DNA from: JBDHWG01 sp039810085
Lineage (GTDB): Bacteria > Chloroflexota > Anaerolineae > Epilineales > JAHCIE01
DNA length: 64,000 nt
Reading direction: 5' to 3'
Assembly (NCBI GenBank): GCA_039810085.1
Contig: JBDHWG010000005.1
Coordinates: 180,595-244,594, forward strand
Shown here: piece after piece, positions 7,798 through 19,338 of the stretch
How positions within the stretch are numbered: the first letter of the stretch is position 1
Layout of the letters: each line of letters begins with the position of its first letter
The notes under the pieces: generated by a model
What the model was told of the DNA's origin: nothing
The model's input: the letters and a program-made list of their open reading frames with translations, nothing else
Databases searched by the model: none
Program-made: the position numbers and the translations under genes

Positions 7798-9818
7798 CTT
7801 CGAAGGCTTTCGAGGGGCAGGGCGTTAGTACGGCGCCGACGCAGACTCGGCGGCGTGGCATCGTTGGCTTCTTCAACGACTTGAGTCTCGGCTCGAAGTT
7901 GATGCTAGGCTTCGGCATCCTCGTGTTCGTCACGCTCTTCGGCGCGCTGGCGAGCTTTCTCGGCGGCCGCGTTGCGACCGACAAGATCAAAATCACCGAC
8001 GACGTGCGCGTGCCGGCGGCGCTAGGCGCGCTCGAAGCGCAGGCGAACTTGCTGCGCATGCTCGGCGACGTGCGCGGCTACCTGGCGTTGGGAGATCCGC
8101 TGGACCGCGCGTCTTACAAGAACTCGGCCGATGCATTCGCGGCGAACCTGACCAAGCTCGATCAGCTGGCGCCGGGGTTGGACCCCGATAGCCAGGCGCG
8201 CGTTCAACAGCTGCACACACTCTACAACCAGTGGGAAGCCTTGCCCGACAAGCTCTTCGCGCTGCGCGACGACCAGCTCGACCGCGAACCGGCCTACCGG
8301 CTTCTGGCGACGCAGGGCACGCAGCTGGCGGGAAGTGTGCTCATCGACATCAACCAGATGATCGAGCTCCAGGGTTCCCGCGAGCCAAGCCAGGACAACA
8401 TGTTCGTGTTGCAGGACATGGCCCAGTTCCAGGGCAGCTTCGCGGCGATGTTGTCGGCGCTACGTGGCTACACAACCACGCGCAACCCGGCGTTCCGCGC
8501 TGAGTACGAGGCGAACCTGGCCTTGAATCTCGCGGCGCTCACCCGCTTGCAAGGTCGTCGCACCACACTGTCGCCCACTCAGCAGATCCTGCTCGACCGC
8601 ATCACCCAGAACCACCAGGCCTTCCTGAAGCTGCCGGACCAGATCTTCGCCATTCTCGAAAGCGACGATTGGCGGCAGGACCTCAAGCTCTTTACCACGC
8701 AAGCCGTGCCGCTGGCCGACCAGATGAAGAATCTGCTCTACACCATGGTCACCGACCAGCAGTACCTGCTGACCCGCGACCTGGGCGATGGACGTCAGAA
8801 CCTTGTCTTGACGAACGGAGTCACGGCGGCGGGCGGCTTATTCGGCCTCATCCTCGGCCTGTTGCTGGCGCTTGTCTTCCGCTCGGCCATCGCCGGGCCG
8901 GTCCGCCGCCTGACGGGCGTCGCGGAGCGTATCACAAGCGGTGATTTGGAGGCAGCGGCAAGTGTCGAGTCGCGGGATGAGATTGGCACGCTGGCGAACA
9001 CGTTCAATACGATGACGTCGCAGTTGCGGCGGACGCTGCGCCAGGTGACACGGGAGAAGAAGCGCGCCGACGACCTGCTCAACGTGGTCATCCCTATCGG
9101 CGTCCAGCTCTCGGCAGAGAAGGACTTTGGCCGCCTGCTCGAGCGCATGGTGCTCGACGCCATGCAGTTCTGCCACGCCGACACCGGTATCCTGTATCTG
9201 CGCACCGAAGACAACTATCTGCGCTATGTTATCCTGCGCTGTGAGGTCAAGAGTATCGAGGCCGGTGGCAGCACCGGGACAGCCGTGCCCTATCCGCCGA
9301 TCCCGCTGTATGACCCGACGACGGGGCAGCCCAACACCGACAGCATGCCGGTCGCCGTGGCGTTGAGCGGCACGCCGCTGAATATCCCCGATGCGCGGGT
9401 CACGCAGGGCAGCGAGCGCGCCGAGATATTGGACTTCCAGTCTAAGATGGGCTTCGAGCCAAAGTCAATGCTGACGATCCCATTGACCAATACCCAGCGC
9501 GAAGTCGTAGGGGTGCTGCAACTCGCCGACGCTCTCGACCCTGAGACAAACCAGATTGTGCCATTCGACCGTAACTTGCAGCAGATGATGGAGTCACTCT
9601 CGGCGCTGGCTGGTGTGGCCCTCGACTCGTACTTACGTGAGCAAGCCTTGCGGCAGGAAATCGAGCAGTTGCGCATCGAGATTGATGAGGCCAAGCGCCA
9701 GAAGCAGGTCAGCGAGATCGTCGATAGCGACTTCTTCCAGGATTTGCAGTCCAAGGCGCGCTCGCTGCGCAACCGTACGCGGCAGAGCAGTGGGACCTCC
9801 GGGGCCGGCACCGATTAG
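7794..9818 (+). CDS. Membrane HAMP-GAF sensor protein without output domain
   Basis: 674 aa. The first membrane segment is at about residues 27-50. A mainly helical extracytoplasmic region of about 290 residues follows, then a second membrane segment (about 340-362), a HAMP linker (about 363-415, with DEIGTLANTFN), a GAF domain (about 435-610) and a C-terminal coiled coil. The tail (QKQVSEIVDSDFFQDLQ) resembles GAF-containing signalling proteins of cyanobacteria, where a cyclase or kinase is often attached. Here no kinase, cyclase, GGDEF or methyl-accepting domain follows. It starts with ATGA on the stop of the binding protein. The pairing suggests the binding protein or its ligand may be sensed by this receptor. 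Confidence 0.88.
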   Translation: MTSKAFEGQGVSTAPTQTRRRGIVGFFNDLSLGSKLMLGFGILVFVTLFGALASFLGGRVATDKIKITDDVRVPAALGALEAQANLLRMLGDVRGYLALGDPLDRASYKNSADAFAANLTKLDQLAPGLDPDSQARVQQLHTLYNQWEALPDKLFALRDDQLDREPAYRLLATQGTQLAGSVLIDINQMIELQGSREPSQDNMFVLQDMAQFQGSFAAMLSALRGYTTTRNPAFRAEYEANLALNLAALTRLQGRRTTLSPTQQILLDRITQNHQAFLKLPDQIFAILESDDWRQDLKLFTTQAVPLADQMKNLLYTMVTDQQYLLTRDLGDGRQNLVLTNGVTAAGGLFGLILGLLLALVFRSAIAGPVRRLTGVAERITSGDLEAAASVESRDEIGTLANTFNTMTSQLRRTLRQVTREKKRADDLLNVVIPIGVQLSAEKDFGRLLERMVLDAMQFCHADTGILYLRTEDNYLRYVILRCEVKSIEAGGSTGTAVPYPPIPLYDPTTGQPNTDSMPVAVALSGTPLNIPDARVTQGSERAEILDFQSKMGFEPKSMLTIPLTNTQREVVGVLQLADALDPETNQIVPFDRNLQQMMESLSALAGVALDSYLREQALRQEIEQLRIEIDEAKRQKQVSEIVDSDFFQDLQSKARSLRNRTRQSSGTSGAGTD

Positions 9819-9932
9819 GAACAGGGTGTCACAATCGTGTAAGCTCGGCGTAATGTACCAGGGTAAGGTAAGAGGGGGCTTCGACCATCCAAAGGCATAG
9901 AAATATTAAGTGTTGGGAGAGGAGACAGAGAC

Positions 9933-10400
9933 ATGGCAGACTACAAGAAGCCGTCCGAGGCAGAGTTGAAGCAGCGCCTCACGCCGATGCAGTACCACGT
10001 GACCCAGGAGGAAGGCACCGAGCCGCCGTTTCGCAACGAGTATTGGAACAACAAGGCCAACGGCATCTACGTAGACATCGTCACGGGCGAGCCGCTGTTT
10101 AGCTCCCTGGACAAGTTCGACTCGGGTTGCGGCTGGCCGAGCTTCACCCAGCCGTTGAACCAGGACAGCATCACCGAGCGCAAGGACTATCGCTTCTTCA
10201 TGGTGCGCGATGAGGTGCGCTCGAAGAACGGCGACTCACACCTGGGCCACGTCTTCGAGGATGGCCCCGCGCCGACCGGCCTGCGCTACTGCATCAATTC
10301 CGCGGCGCTGCGGTTCATCCCCGTCGAGAAGCTCGAGGCCGAGGGCTACGGCGAGTACGTGAAGCTGTTCCGGGACGAGGCAAGCGCAGAGACGAAGTAA
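9933..10400 (+). CDS. msrB: Peptide-methionine (R)-S-oxide reductase MsrB
   Basis: 155 aa. Reduces the R epimer of methionine sulfoxide in proteins. The catalytic cysteine is Cys120 in RYCINSAALRF. A second cysteine is in DSGCGWPSF (Cys66). The paired zinc-binding CxxC motifs of the metal-containing form are absent (GIYVDIVTGEPLF), as is common in many bacterial MsrB proteins. The purine-rich stretch GGAGAGGAGA lies just upstream of the ATG. It is convergent with the acyl-CoA synthetase, with a large hairpin between them. Confidence 0.97.
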   Translation: MADYKKPSEAELKQRLTPMQYHVTQEEGTEPPFRNEYWNNKANGIYVDIVTGEPLFSSLDKFDSGCGWPSFTQPLNQDSITERKDYRFFMVRDEVRSKNGDSHLGHVFEDGPAPTGLRYCINSAALRFIPVEKLEAEGYGEYVKLFRDEASAETK

Positions 10401-10422
10401 ACGCTCTGACGGGCGCGATTAT

Positions 10423-10487
10423 GGCCGACGGAAGTCGGCGCTATAGTGTAGCCATCATAGCTATCGTAGCGCCGACCGCCGTCGGCC
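10423..10487. terminator. Long hairpin between convergent genes
   Basis: Two 21-base arms (10423-10443 and 10467-10487) are inverted copies with only two mismatches, around a 23-base loop. It lies between the ends of msrB (+) and the acyl-CoA synthetase (-), so it can serve as a two-way terminator. The arms contain GGCCGACGG. It is longer than a typical terminator and may be a dispersed palindromic element. Confidence 0.7.
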
Positions 10488-10496
10488 TTCTTGATT

Positions 10497-12155
10497 CTAC
10501 TGCGGCCCCTTGCGCTGCTTCTCGCGTTGGCGCAGCTCGACGCGGCGAATCTTGCCGCTGATGGTCTTAGGCAGCTCCGTCACGAACTCGATCTCGCGCG
10601 GGTACTTGTACGGTGCGGTGACGTTCTTAACGTAATCTTGCAGCTCGGCGGCCAGCGCCTCAGACGGCTCATAGCCCGGCGCAAGAATCACGAACGCCTT
10701 GACGACCTCGCCGCGTATCTCATCTGGGCTGGCGACCACAGCCGCCTCCGCCACCGCCGGATGCTCGACCAGGGCGCTCTCGACCTCGAATGGCCCGATG
10801 CGATAGCCGGCGCTGAGAATGACGTCGTCAGCGCGGCCCACGAACCAGAAGTAGCCGTCTTCGTCCATGACGGCGCGGTCCCCGGTGATGTACCAATCCC
10901 CGCGCATCGCCGCCTGGGTCGCGCCCGGATTGCGCCAATACGCCTGGAACAACCCAACCGGCCGCGTAGGATGGACGCGCACGCCGATGTCGCCCTCCTT
11001 GCCCGGTGGCAGGATGTTCCCGTCGTGGTCGACAACCGCCACGTCGAAGCCGGGTGAGGGCTTGCCCATCGAGCCAGGCTTCACCGTCAAGGGTGGGAAG
11101 TTGCCGCATAGCAGGACGGTCTCGGTCTGGCCGTAGCCATCGCGGATGGTGAGGCCCGTCGCGGCCTGCCACTGCTCGATCACCTCCGGGTTCAGCGGCT
11201 CGCCCGCCCCAACACAGTGGCGCAGGCGGGGGAACTGGTATGCCCTGAGGTTCTCCAAGACGAGCATGCGGTACGCCGTGGGCGGGGCGCAAAAGGTGGT
11301 GATGCTGTATTTCTGCAGGAACTCCAGAGTCTCGCGGGCATTAAACTTGCCACGTCCATCGTGGATGAACAGCGAGGCCCCCATGTTCCACGGCCCGAAC
11401 AGGTTGCTCCACGCCGCCTTGGCCCACCCCGTCTCCGATAGGTTCCAGTGGAGATCCGTCGGCTGCAAATCCAGCCAATATTTCCCGGTGATAATGTGTC
11501 CAATCGGGTAGGAGGCGTGGGTGTGCAGCACCATCTTGGGGTAGCCGACTGTTCCAGAGGTGAAGTAGACCATGCATGGATCGCTACTCGGCGTTGCCAG
11601 GCGCTCCCGCTGCTCGCTGGCCGCGTTCACCGCCGCCTCGTAGCTCACCCAGCCCTCGCGCTCGCCGCCGACGACAATCATGACCTCAAACGACGGGCAT
11701 TGCCCGCGCACCTCGTCGAACTTGGCCGCGTTAGCGGCGTCGGTGATGACGACCTTGGTCTCAGCCGCTTGAGCGCGATAGGCGATGTCCTTAGGGGTGA
11801 GGAGGATCGTGCCGGGCATCGACACCGCCCCAACCTTCATGATGCCCAGGATGGCTTCCCACCACTCTGGGACGCGCGGAAGCATCAGGAAAACGCGGTC
11901 GCTCTGCCTCACGCCCAGGCTTTCGAGGGCGTTGGCGAGCCGATTGGAGCGTTGGCGGAAGTCGGCATAGGTGAAGCGCCGCTCTTGCTGTCCGTCATGG
12001 CTAACCCAGAGCATGGCTTCCTGGTCAAGATTCTCGGCCCAGCGGTCGACGACGTCGAAGGCCCAGTTGAAATCGGCCGGCACCTCCCACTTAAACTCGC
12101 GCCGTTCCGCCTCATAATCGGTCATATTGTGCTCACGCACACCCGCCTGCGACAT
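10497..12155 (-). CDS. AMP-forming acyl-CoA synthetase (medium-chain type)
   Basis: 552 aa. ANL-superfamily ligase that activates a carboxylic acid to acyl-AMP and then the CoA thioester. P-loop-like motif: YFTSGTVGYPK (about residue 205). GYGQTE is at about residue 350 and the hinge/C-terminal YWFVGRADDVI is present. The catalytic lysine is in TISGKIRR near the end. The N-terminus (FNWAFDVVDRWA) resembles medium-chain acyl-CoA synthetases more than acetyl-CoA synthetases. GAGGAGGC lies about eight bases before the ATG, supporting this start. The chain length of the substrate cannot be told from sequence. Confidence 0.93.
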   Translation of the reverse strand: MSQAGVREHNMTDYEAERREFKWEVPADFNWAFDVVDRWAENLDQEAMLWVSHDGQQERRFTYADFRQRSNRLANALESLGVRQSDRVFLMLPRVPEWWEAILGIMKVGAVSMPGTILLTPKDIAYRAQAAETKVVITDAANAAKFDEVRGQCPSFEVMIVVGGEREGWVSYEAAVNAASEQRERLATPSSDPCMVYFTSGTVGYPKMVLHTHASYPIGHIITGKYWLDLQPTDLHWNLSETGWAKAAWSNLFGPWNMGASLFIHDGRGKFNARETLEFLQKYSITTFCAPPTAYRMLVLENLRAYQFPRLRHCVGAGEPLNPEVIEQWQAATGLTIRDGYGQTETVLLCGNFPPLTVKPGSMGKPSPGFDVAVVDHDGNILPPGKEGDIGVRVHPTRPVGLFQAYWRNPGATQAAMRGDWYITGDRAVMDEDGYFWFVGRADDVILSAGYRIGPFEVESALVEHPAVAEAAVVASPDEIRGEVVKAFVILAPGYEPSEALAAELQDYVKNVTAPYKYPREIEFVTELPKTISGKIRRVELRQREKQRKGPQ

Positions 12156-12293
12156 AGCCGTGCCTCCTCATCGAACAGGTTTGGGCTTTAGAACAAGGTT
12201 AGCGCCATAATCGCGCTGGGCGTGAGTATAGTCCAAAGACGACGCGGCGGCAAGCAGTCCAATCGATAAATACCGAGAAGAAAGGATTGGAGC

Positions 12294-13010
12294 ATGAACG
12301 CCAAAACTTTCCGTAGGAATCACACCGAGCATTCAGCATACGAAAACGGGCGGCTCACGGCTCGTCCAGGCCAGGTGAGTGGGAATGGCGAGCGCGGCCT
12401 ACTGGCCCTCGGGCTTGACGGAAACCGCGACGGCTGGCTCTACGTGCCGGCCACATATCGACCTGATAGGCCGGCGCCGTTGGCGCTGATGCTGCACGGG
12501 GCAGGTGGTGGGGGGCAAGGGAATCTCTGGCCGCTGCGAGACCTGGCCGAAGCGGCGGGCTTGATTCTCGTCGGGCCGGACTCGCGGCAGGAAACGTGGG
12601 ATGTTCTCTATGGCGCGTATGGCCCGGATGTCGTATTCATTGACGCGGCGCTCGCGCAGGTGTTCGGGCGTTATGCCGTGGACCCGAAACGTGTCGCCAT
12701 CGAGGGATTCTCGGATGGGGCTTCGTATGCCCTGTCCCTGGGCATGACCAACGGCGACCTGTTCACCGACATCGTCGCCTTCTCGCCCGGCTTCATGGCG
12801 CCCGCCAGCCAGACGGGCGCGCCGCGCATCTACATCTCTCACGGCGTACGCGACGACGTGCTACCTATCGCCGCGTGCAGCCGCCGCCTGGTGCCGCTGC
12901 TGCGCCGCGCCGAGTACGAGGTGACATACCACGAGTTCGAGGACGGCCACACGATACCGCCGGCCATCGCCCAGGACGCCGTGCGCTGGTTCGCCTGGCA
13001 CGGCGAGTGA
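12294..13010 (+). CDS. Alpha/beta hydrolase, esterase/depolymerase-like
   Basis: 238 aa, compact alpha/beta-hydrolase fold. The oxyanion loop is in LMLHGAGGGGQG (about residue 66). The nucleophile is Ser140 in GFSDGA, the acid Asp187/Asp188 in GVRDDVLP, and the histidine His219 in EDGHTIP. The G-x-S-D-G elbow and small size are like the LpqC/polyhydroxybutyrate-depolymerase-like esterases and carboxylesterases. No signal peptide is apparent, so it is probably cytoplasmic. It stands alone, divergent from the acyl-CoA synthetase. Confidence 0.88.
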   Translation: MNAKTFRRNHTEHSAYENGRLTARPGQVSGNGERGLLALGLDGNRDGWLYVPATYRPDRPAPLALMLHGAGGGGQGNLWPLRDLAEAAGLILVGPDSRQETWDVLYGAYGPDVVFIDAALAQVFGRYAVDPKRVAIEGFSDGASYALSLGMTNGDLFTDIVAFSPGFMAPASQTGAPRIYISHGVRDDVLPIAACSRRLVPLLRRAEYEVTYHEFEDGHTIPPAIAQDAVRWFAWHGE

Positions 13011-13075
13011 GATGGAGGGCGTTGGGTTCCTGACGACGTCCTCCCCCACCAACCCCCGCCTCGCTTCGCTCAGCA

Positions 13076-13111
13076 CCCCCTTCCTCCCCCACCTGTGGGG
13101 GAGGAAGGGGG
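13076..13111. repeat. Perfect 17-bp inverted repeat, hairpin/REP-like
   Basis: Arms 13076-13092 and 13095-13111 are exact reverse complements with a two-base loop; the core is TTCCTCCCCCAC. It lies between the hydrolase (+) and the short-chain dehydrogenase (-), which converge. The flanks are also C- or G-rich. It could act as a terminator or be a dispersed palindromic repeat. Confidence 0.75.
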
Positions 13112-13152
13112 CCAGGGGGATGGAGGAGGGACGTAGAGCGCCCACCTCGTGG

Positions 13153-14046
13153 TTACGGGAGGGGCTTGCCGCCGGTGATGCCGATGACCTCGCCAACGAT
13201 ATAGCTCGACTCCTGAGACGCCAGGAAGACGTAGGCCGGCGCAAGCTCGGCGGGCTGCGCCGGGCGGCCCATCGGCGAATCCTTACCGAACTGGGAGGAC
13301 TGTTTCTCGGGCATGGTCGAGACGATGAGCGGTGTCCACACCGGACCGGGTGCGACGGCATTCACGCGGATGCCCTTTTCGATGAGCGCCTGCGCCAGCC
13401 CCTTGGTGAAGGTGACGATTGCGCCCTTGGTCGAGGCGTAGGGCAGCAGGGCAGGTGTCGGGTTGTATGCCTGAATGGACGCGGTGTTGATGATGGCGCT
13501 GCCTTCCTTCATGTGAGGCAGGGCCGCTTTGACCAGGTAGAACATCGCTAGGATGTTGGTGTTGAACGTGTGCTGGATCTCCTCGTCGGAGAACTCGTCG
13601 ATGCTCTCACGCGACATCTGGTAGGCCGCATTGTTGACCAGGATGTCCACGCGTCCGAATTCCTTGACCGCGCGGTCCACGATTTGCTGACAGTGCTGCG
13701 GGTTGCCGATGTCGCCTGGCATGGCAATGGCCTTGCGGCCCGCCTCCTCGACGACGCGGCACGTCTCTTGCGCATCCTGGTCCTCGTTCAGATAGGATAT
13801 GAGGACGTCGGCGCCCTCTCGCGCAAAAGCGAGAGCCACGGCGCGACCGATGCCGCTGTCACCGCCGGTGATGATGGCGGCGCGGCCGGTCAGCCTGCCG
13901 GTCCCCTTGTAAGACTGTTCGCCGTAGTCCGGCTTCGGCTCCATCTCGGACTCGCGGCCTGGGTATTGCTGTTGTTGCCGTGGGAAGGGCGGCTGCTGCG
14001 GTTCCTGTTGACGTGGGTCCTTTTGTTGTGTCTGCTGGCTACTCAT
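13153..14046 (-). CDS. Short-chain dehydrogenase/reductase, YghA/glucose-dehydrogenase-like
   Basis: About 297 aa. NAD(P)-binding motif TGGDSGIGRAVA, NNAAYQM, and the active-site Y-A-S-T-K preceded by a serine in TASIQ. The first 45 residues are rich in Gln and Pro, as in the YhdF/YhxC/YghA group of stress-associated SDRs. The start at 14046 is preferred over an in-frame ATG at 14076, because AAGGGGA sits six bases before it. Substrate unknown; members act on alcohols, sugars or aldehydes. Confidence 0.93.
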   Translation of the reverse strand: MSSQQTQQKDPRQQEPQQPPFPRQQQQYPGRESEMEPKPDYGEQSYKGTGRLTGRAAIITGGDSGIGRAVALAFAREGADVLISYLNEDQDAQETCRVVEEAGRKAIAMPGDIGNPQHCQQIVDRAVKEFGRVDILVNNAAYQMSRESIDEFSDEEIQHTFNTNILAMFYLVKAALPHMKEGSAIINTASIQAYNPTPALLPYASTKGAIVTFTKGLAQALIEKGIRVNAVAPGPVWTPLIVSTMPEKQSSQFGKDSPMGRPAQPAELAPAYVFLASQESSYIVGEVIGITGGKPLP

Positions 14047-14239
14047 TCTGTTCCCCTTATCGCATACGATGTTCACGCTTTGGTTTCCAACTCGCGACGT
14101 CCTATAGGCGTCGCTCCTGGCGGCAGGTTAGCAAGAAACGGTCCCTGCGCAGAACTGCCGGGTGACTGTTTGTTCGAAATCGCGTATCATAAACGGGAAT
14201 TGAGACACGACACATTACGTTCAGAGGAGTGTAGAGGGT

Positions 14240-17587
<3,348 letters not shown>

Positions 17588-17684
17588 CGGCGACAGCGGA
17601 AGCACGAGGCTCTCTAGCTCGGATTTGTGCTAAAATTAAGGTATTCTGTACCCGATTTTCACAAACCGATTGAAGGAGAGCCTC

Positions 17685-18092
17685 GTGCGTGGCTCACGTG
17701 TACCTAATCGCCGCTTCAACCCTCTGAGCCTTGTGCTATATATCCTCGCCGCAGTCAGCGTGTTGTTCGGCGTGTTCGTGCTGCTGGCGATGCTCAGCTT
17801 ATCCGCCAACATCAGCGGTTTCGTGCCCCTCATCTCCGGCTTCGGCGGCCCACTGGGTGACATGGTCGCCGGCTACGTGCAGTCGTTCGTCAACTTTATC
17901 GCCGCCATGATCTTTATGCTGCTGCTCGTGCTCGGAGTAACCCTGTTCATCCAGGCGCGCCTGGTCAACCGCTGGCAAGAGCTTTCGGCGCGCGTTGACG
18001 CGCTCGAGGCGCGCCTGGCGAGTGGGCCGACGGTCCCGACGCGGGCCGCCGTCGGTGGCAACACGACGGAGCAAACCCCTAGCCGCCGATGA
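17685..18092 (+). CDS. Small membrane protein of unknown function
   Basis: About 135 aa with two strongly hydrophobic segments (about residues 12-40 and 63-90) separated by a short loop containing glycines, then a soluble Arg/Thr-rich tail with a possible short coiled coil (RVDALEARL). GTG at 17685 is chosen because GAAGGAG is six bases upstream. I do not recognise the family. It overlaps the PAP2 phosphatase gene by four bases (ATGA), so the two are probably made together and may act together at the membrane. Confidence 0.75.
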   Translation: MRGSRVPNRRFNPLSLVLYILAAVSVLFGVFVLLAMLSLSANISGFVPLISGFGGPLGDMVAGYVQSFVNFIAAMIFMLLLVLGVTLFIQARLVNRWQELSARVDALEARLASGPTVPTRAAVGGNTTEQTPSRR

Positions 18093-19015
18093 AGGCACGA
18101 CGAGTCGCCGGGCTGATCTTGCTGGCCGCCGCATTTGCTGCGGCGGCTGTCTTGACGTACCTCCTCTTTGTGCAGACATCCACAGGGCAGTGGCTCGATA
18201 ACGCCATGCTCGGCGGCCGTCTGAGCAACTCCACTGACGCCATTGACGACAGCCTGGACCTGCTATCGACGGTCAACCTCAGCCGCCTGGGGCTGCTCGC
18301 GTTAGCCGCGATTGTGATTGCCGCCGTCCAGCGCCGCTTCGCCCTGGCCGTCGCCGCGGTCGTCATGCTCGCTGCCGCCAACATAACGACCCAGGTGCTC
18401 AAGCACTGGATTCTCGAGCGCCCGGCGCTGATGGGTATGACCGACCCCTTTGGCTACCGCAACAGCCTGCCGAGCGGCCACGCCACGGTGGTCATGTCCC
18501 TGGCGTTGGCGCTGGTCATGGTCGTGCCGCCGCGCTATCGAGGGCTGGTCGCCGTGTTCGGTGGCGCGTATGCCCTCTACAACGGCACGGCGACGATTAC
18601 CGTTGGCTGGCATCGGCCCAGCGATGTCGTGACTGGCTATCTCGTGGTCGGTTTCTGGACGGCCTTTGTGGCCGCTATCTTGGTGCTCTGGCGTGGGTTC
18701 GACGTGGATGACGCGCGATGGGCTGTTGACGGTTGGCGCTGGCCCGTCTCAGTCGCCGGGATGTTTGGGGCGGCCGGGACGCTGGGGGTGATGGCGTCCA
18801 TCGCGGGCATCGGTGTGACGGGGATCATGCTCGCTGGAAGTGGGCGCACGATTCGTGGCGGCGAGTTCGGCCCGGCGTACACGACGGGGTTGGTGGCAAG
18901 CATCGCGTTGGGGCTGCTGGTGCTGGCAGGTGTGCTCTACGCCCTGCGTGGCATGCGCCTGGACAGCGTGCGCCGCAAGCGGTCGCTCATCGTGACTCCG
19001 CGTCGATCACGATAA
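18089..19015 (+). CDS. PAP2 superfamily membrane phosphatase
   Basis: 308 aa. Type 2 phosphatidic acid phosphatase or undecaprenyl-diphosphatase-like enzyme. Conserved phosphatase blocks: K-H-W-I-L-E-R-P (about residue 110), LPSGHATV (about 128) and VGWHRPSDVV (about 171). The last has the His and Asp of the third block, but the usual Ser-Arg at its start is not clear. Several membrane helices lie before and after. The last 110 residues add two to three more helices not needed for the PAP2 core. The likely substrate is a lipid (di)phosphate. Start and stop of the neighbours overlap (ATGA). Confidence 0.88.
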   Translation: MKARRVAGLILLAAAFAAAAVLTYLLFVQTSTGQWLDNAMLGGRLSNSTDAIDDSLDLLSTVNLSRLGLLALAAIVIAAVQRRFALAVAAVVMLAAANITTQVLKHWILERPALMGMTDPFGYRNSLPSGHATVVMSLALALVMVVPPRYRGLVAVFGGAYALYNGTATITVGWHRPSDVVTGYLVVGFWTAFVAAILVLWRGFDVDDARWAVDGWRWPVSVAGMFGAAGTLGVMASIAGIGVTGIMLAGSGRTIRGGEFGPAYTTGLVASIALGLLVLAGVLYALRGMRLDSVRRKRSLIVTPRRSR

Positions 19016-19033
19016 CTGGTAGCAGAAAATGGC

Positions 19034-19332
19034 GTCATCGCGAGCACAGCGAATCGATCCCCCGGCGGGAGATTGCTTCGCTTATACTCGCAATGACTCT
19101 AGCTTAAGTCTTGTCATCGCGAGCGCAGCGAAGCGATCCCCCGGCGGGAGATTGCTTCGCTTACGCTCGCAATGACGCTAGCTTAAGTCTTGTCATCGCG
19201 AGCGCAGCGAAGCGATCCCTGGTGGGAGATTGCTTCGCTTACGCTCGCAATGACGCTAGCTTAAGTCTTGTCATCGCGAGCACAGCGAAGCGATCCCTGG
19301 TGGGAGATTGCTTCGCTCACGCTCGCAATGAC
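19034..19332. repeat. Four tandem copies of a palindromic repeat (63-64 bp, spacing 15-16 bp)
   Basis: Copies start near 19034, 19113, 19192 and 19270 (period 78-79). Each begins GTCATCGCGAGC and ends GCTCGCAATGAC, so each folds into a long hairpin. Between copies is a constant GCTAGCTTAAGTCTT-like spacer. Copies 2-4 differ at only a few positions, notably a CCCCGGC versus CCTGGT change in the loop side. They fill the gap between the PAP2 gene (+) and the Asp-box protein (-), whose last codon is in the final spacer. Constant spacers exclude a CRISPR array. The core resembles a palindromic repeat widespread in environmental genomes. Confidence 0.93.
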
Positions 19333-19338
19333 GCTAAC

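Noticed and set aside
19034..19332. Possible CRISPR array
   Set aside because: Spacers between repeat units are constant (GCTAGCTTAAGTCTT-like), repeats are long palindromes and no cas gene is near.
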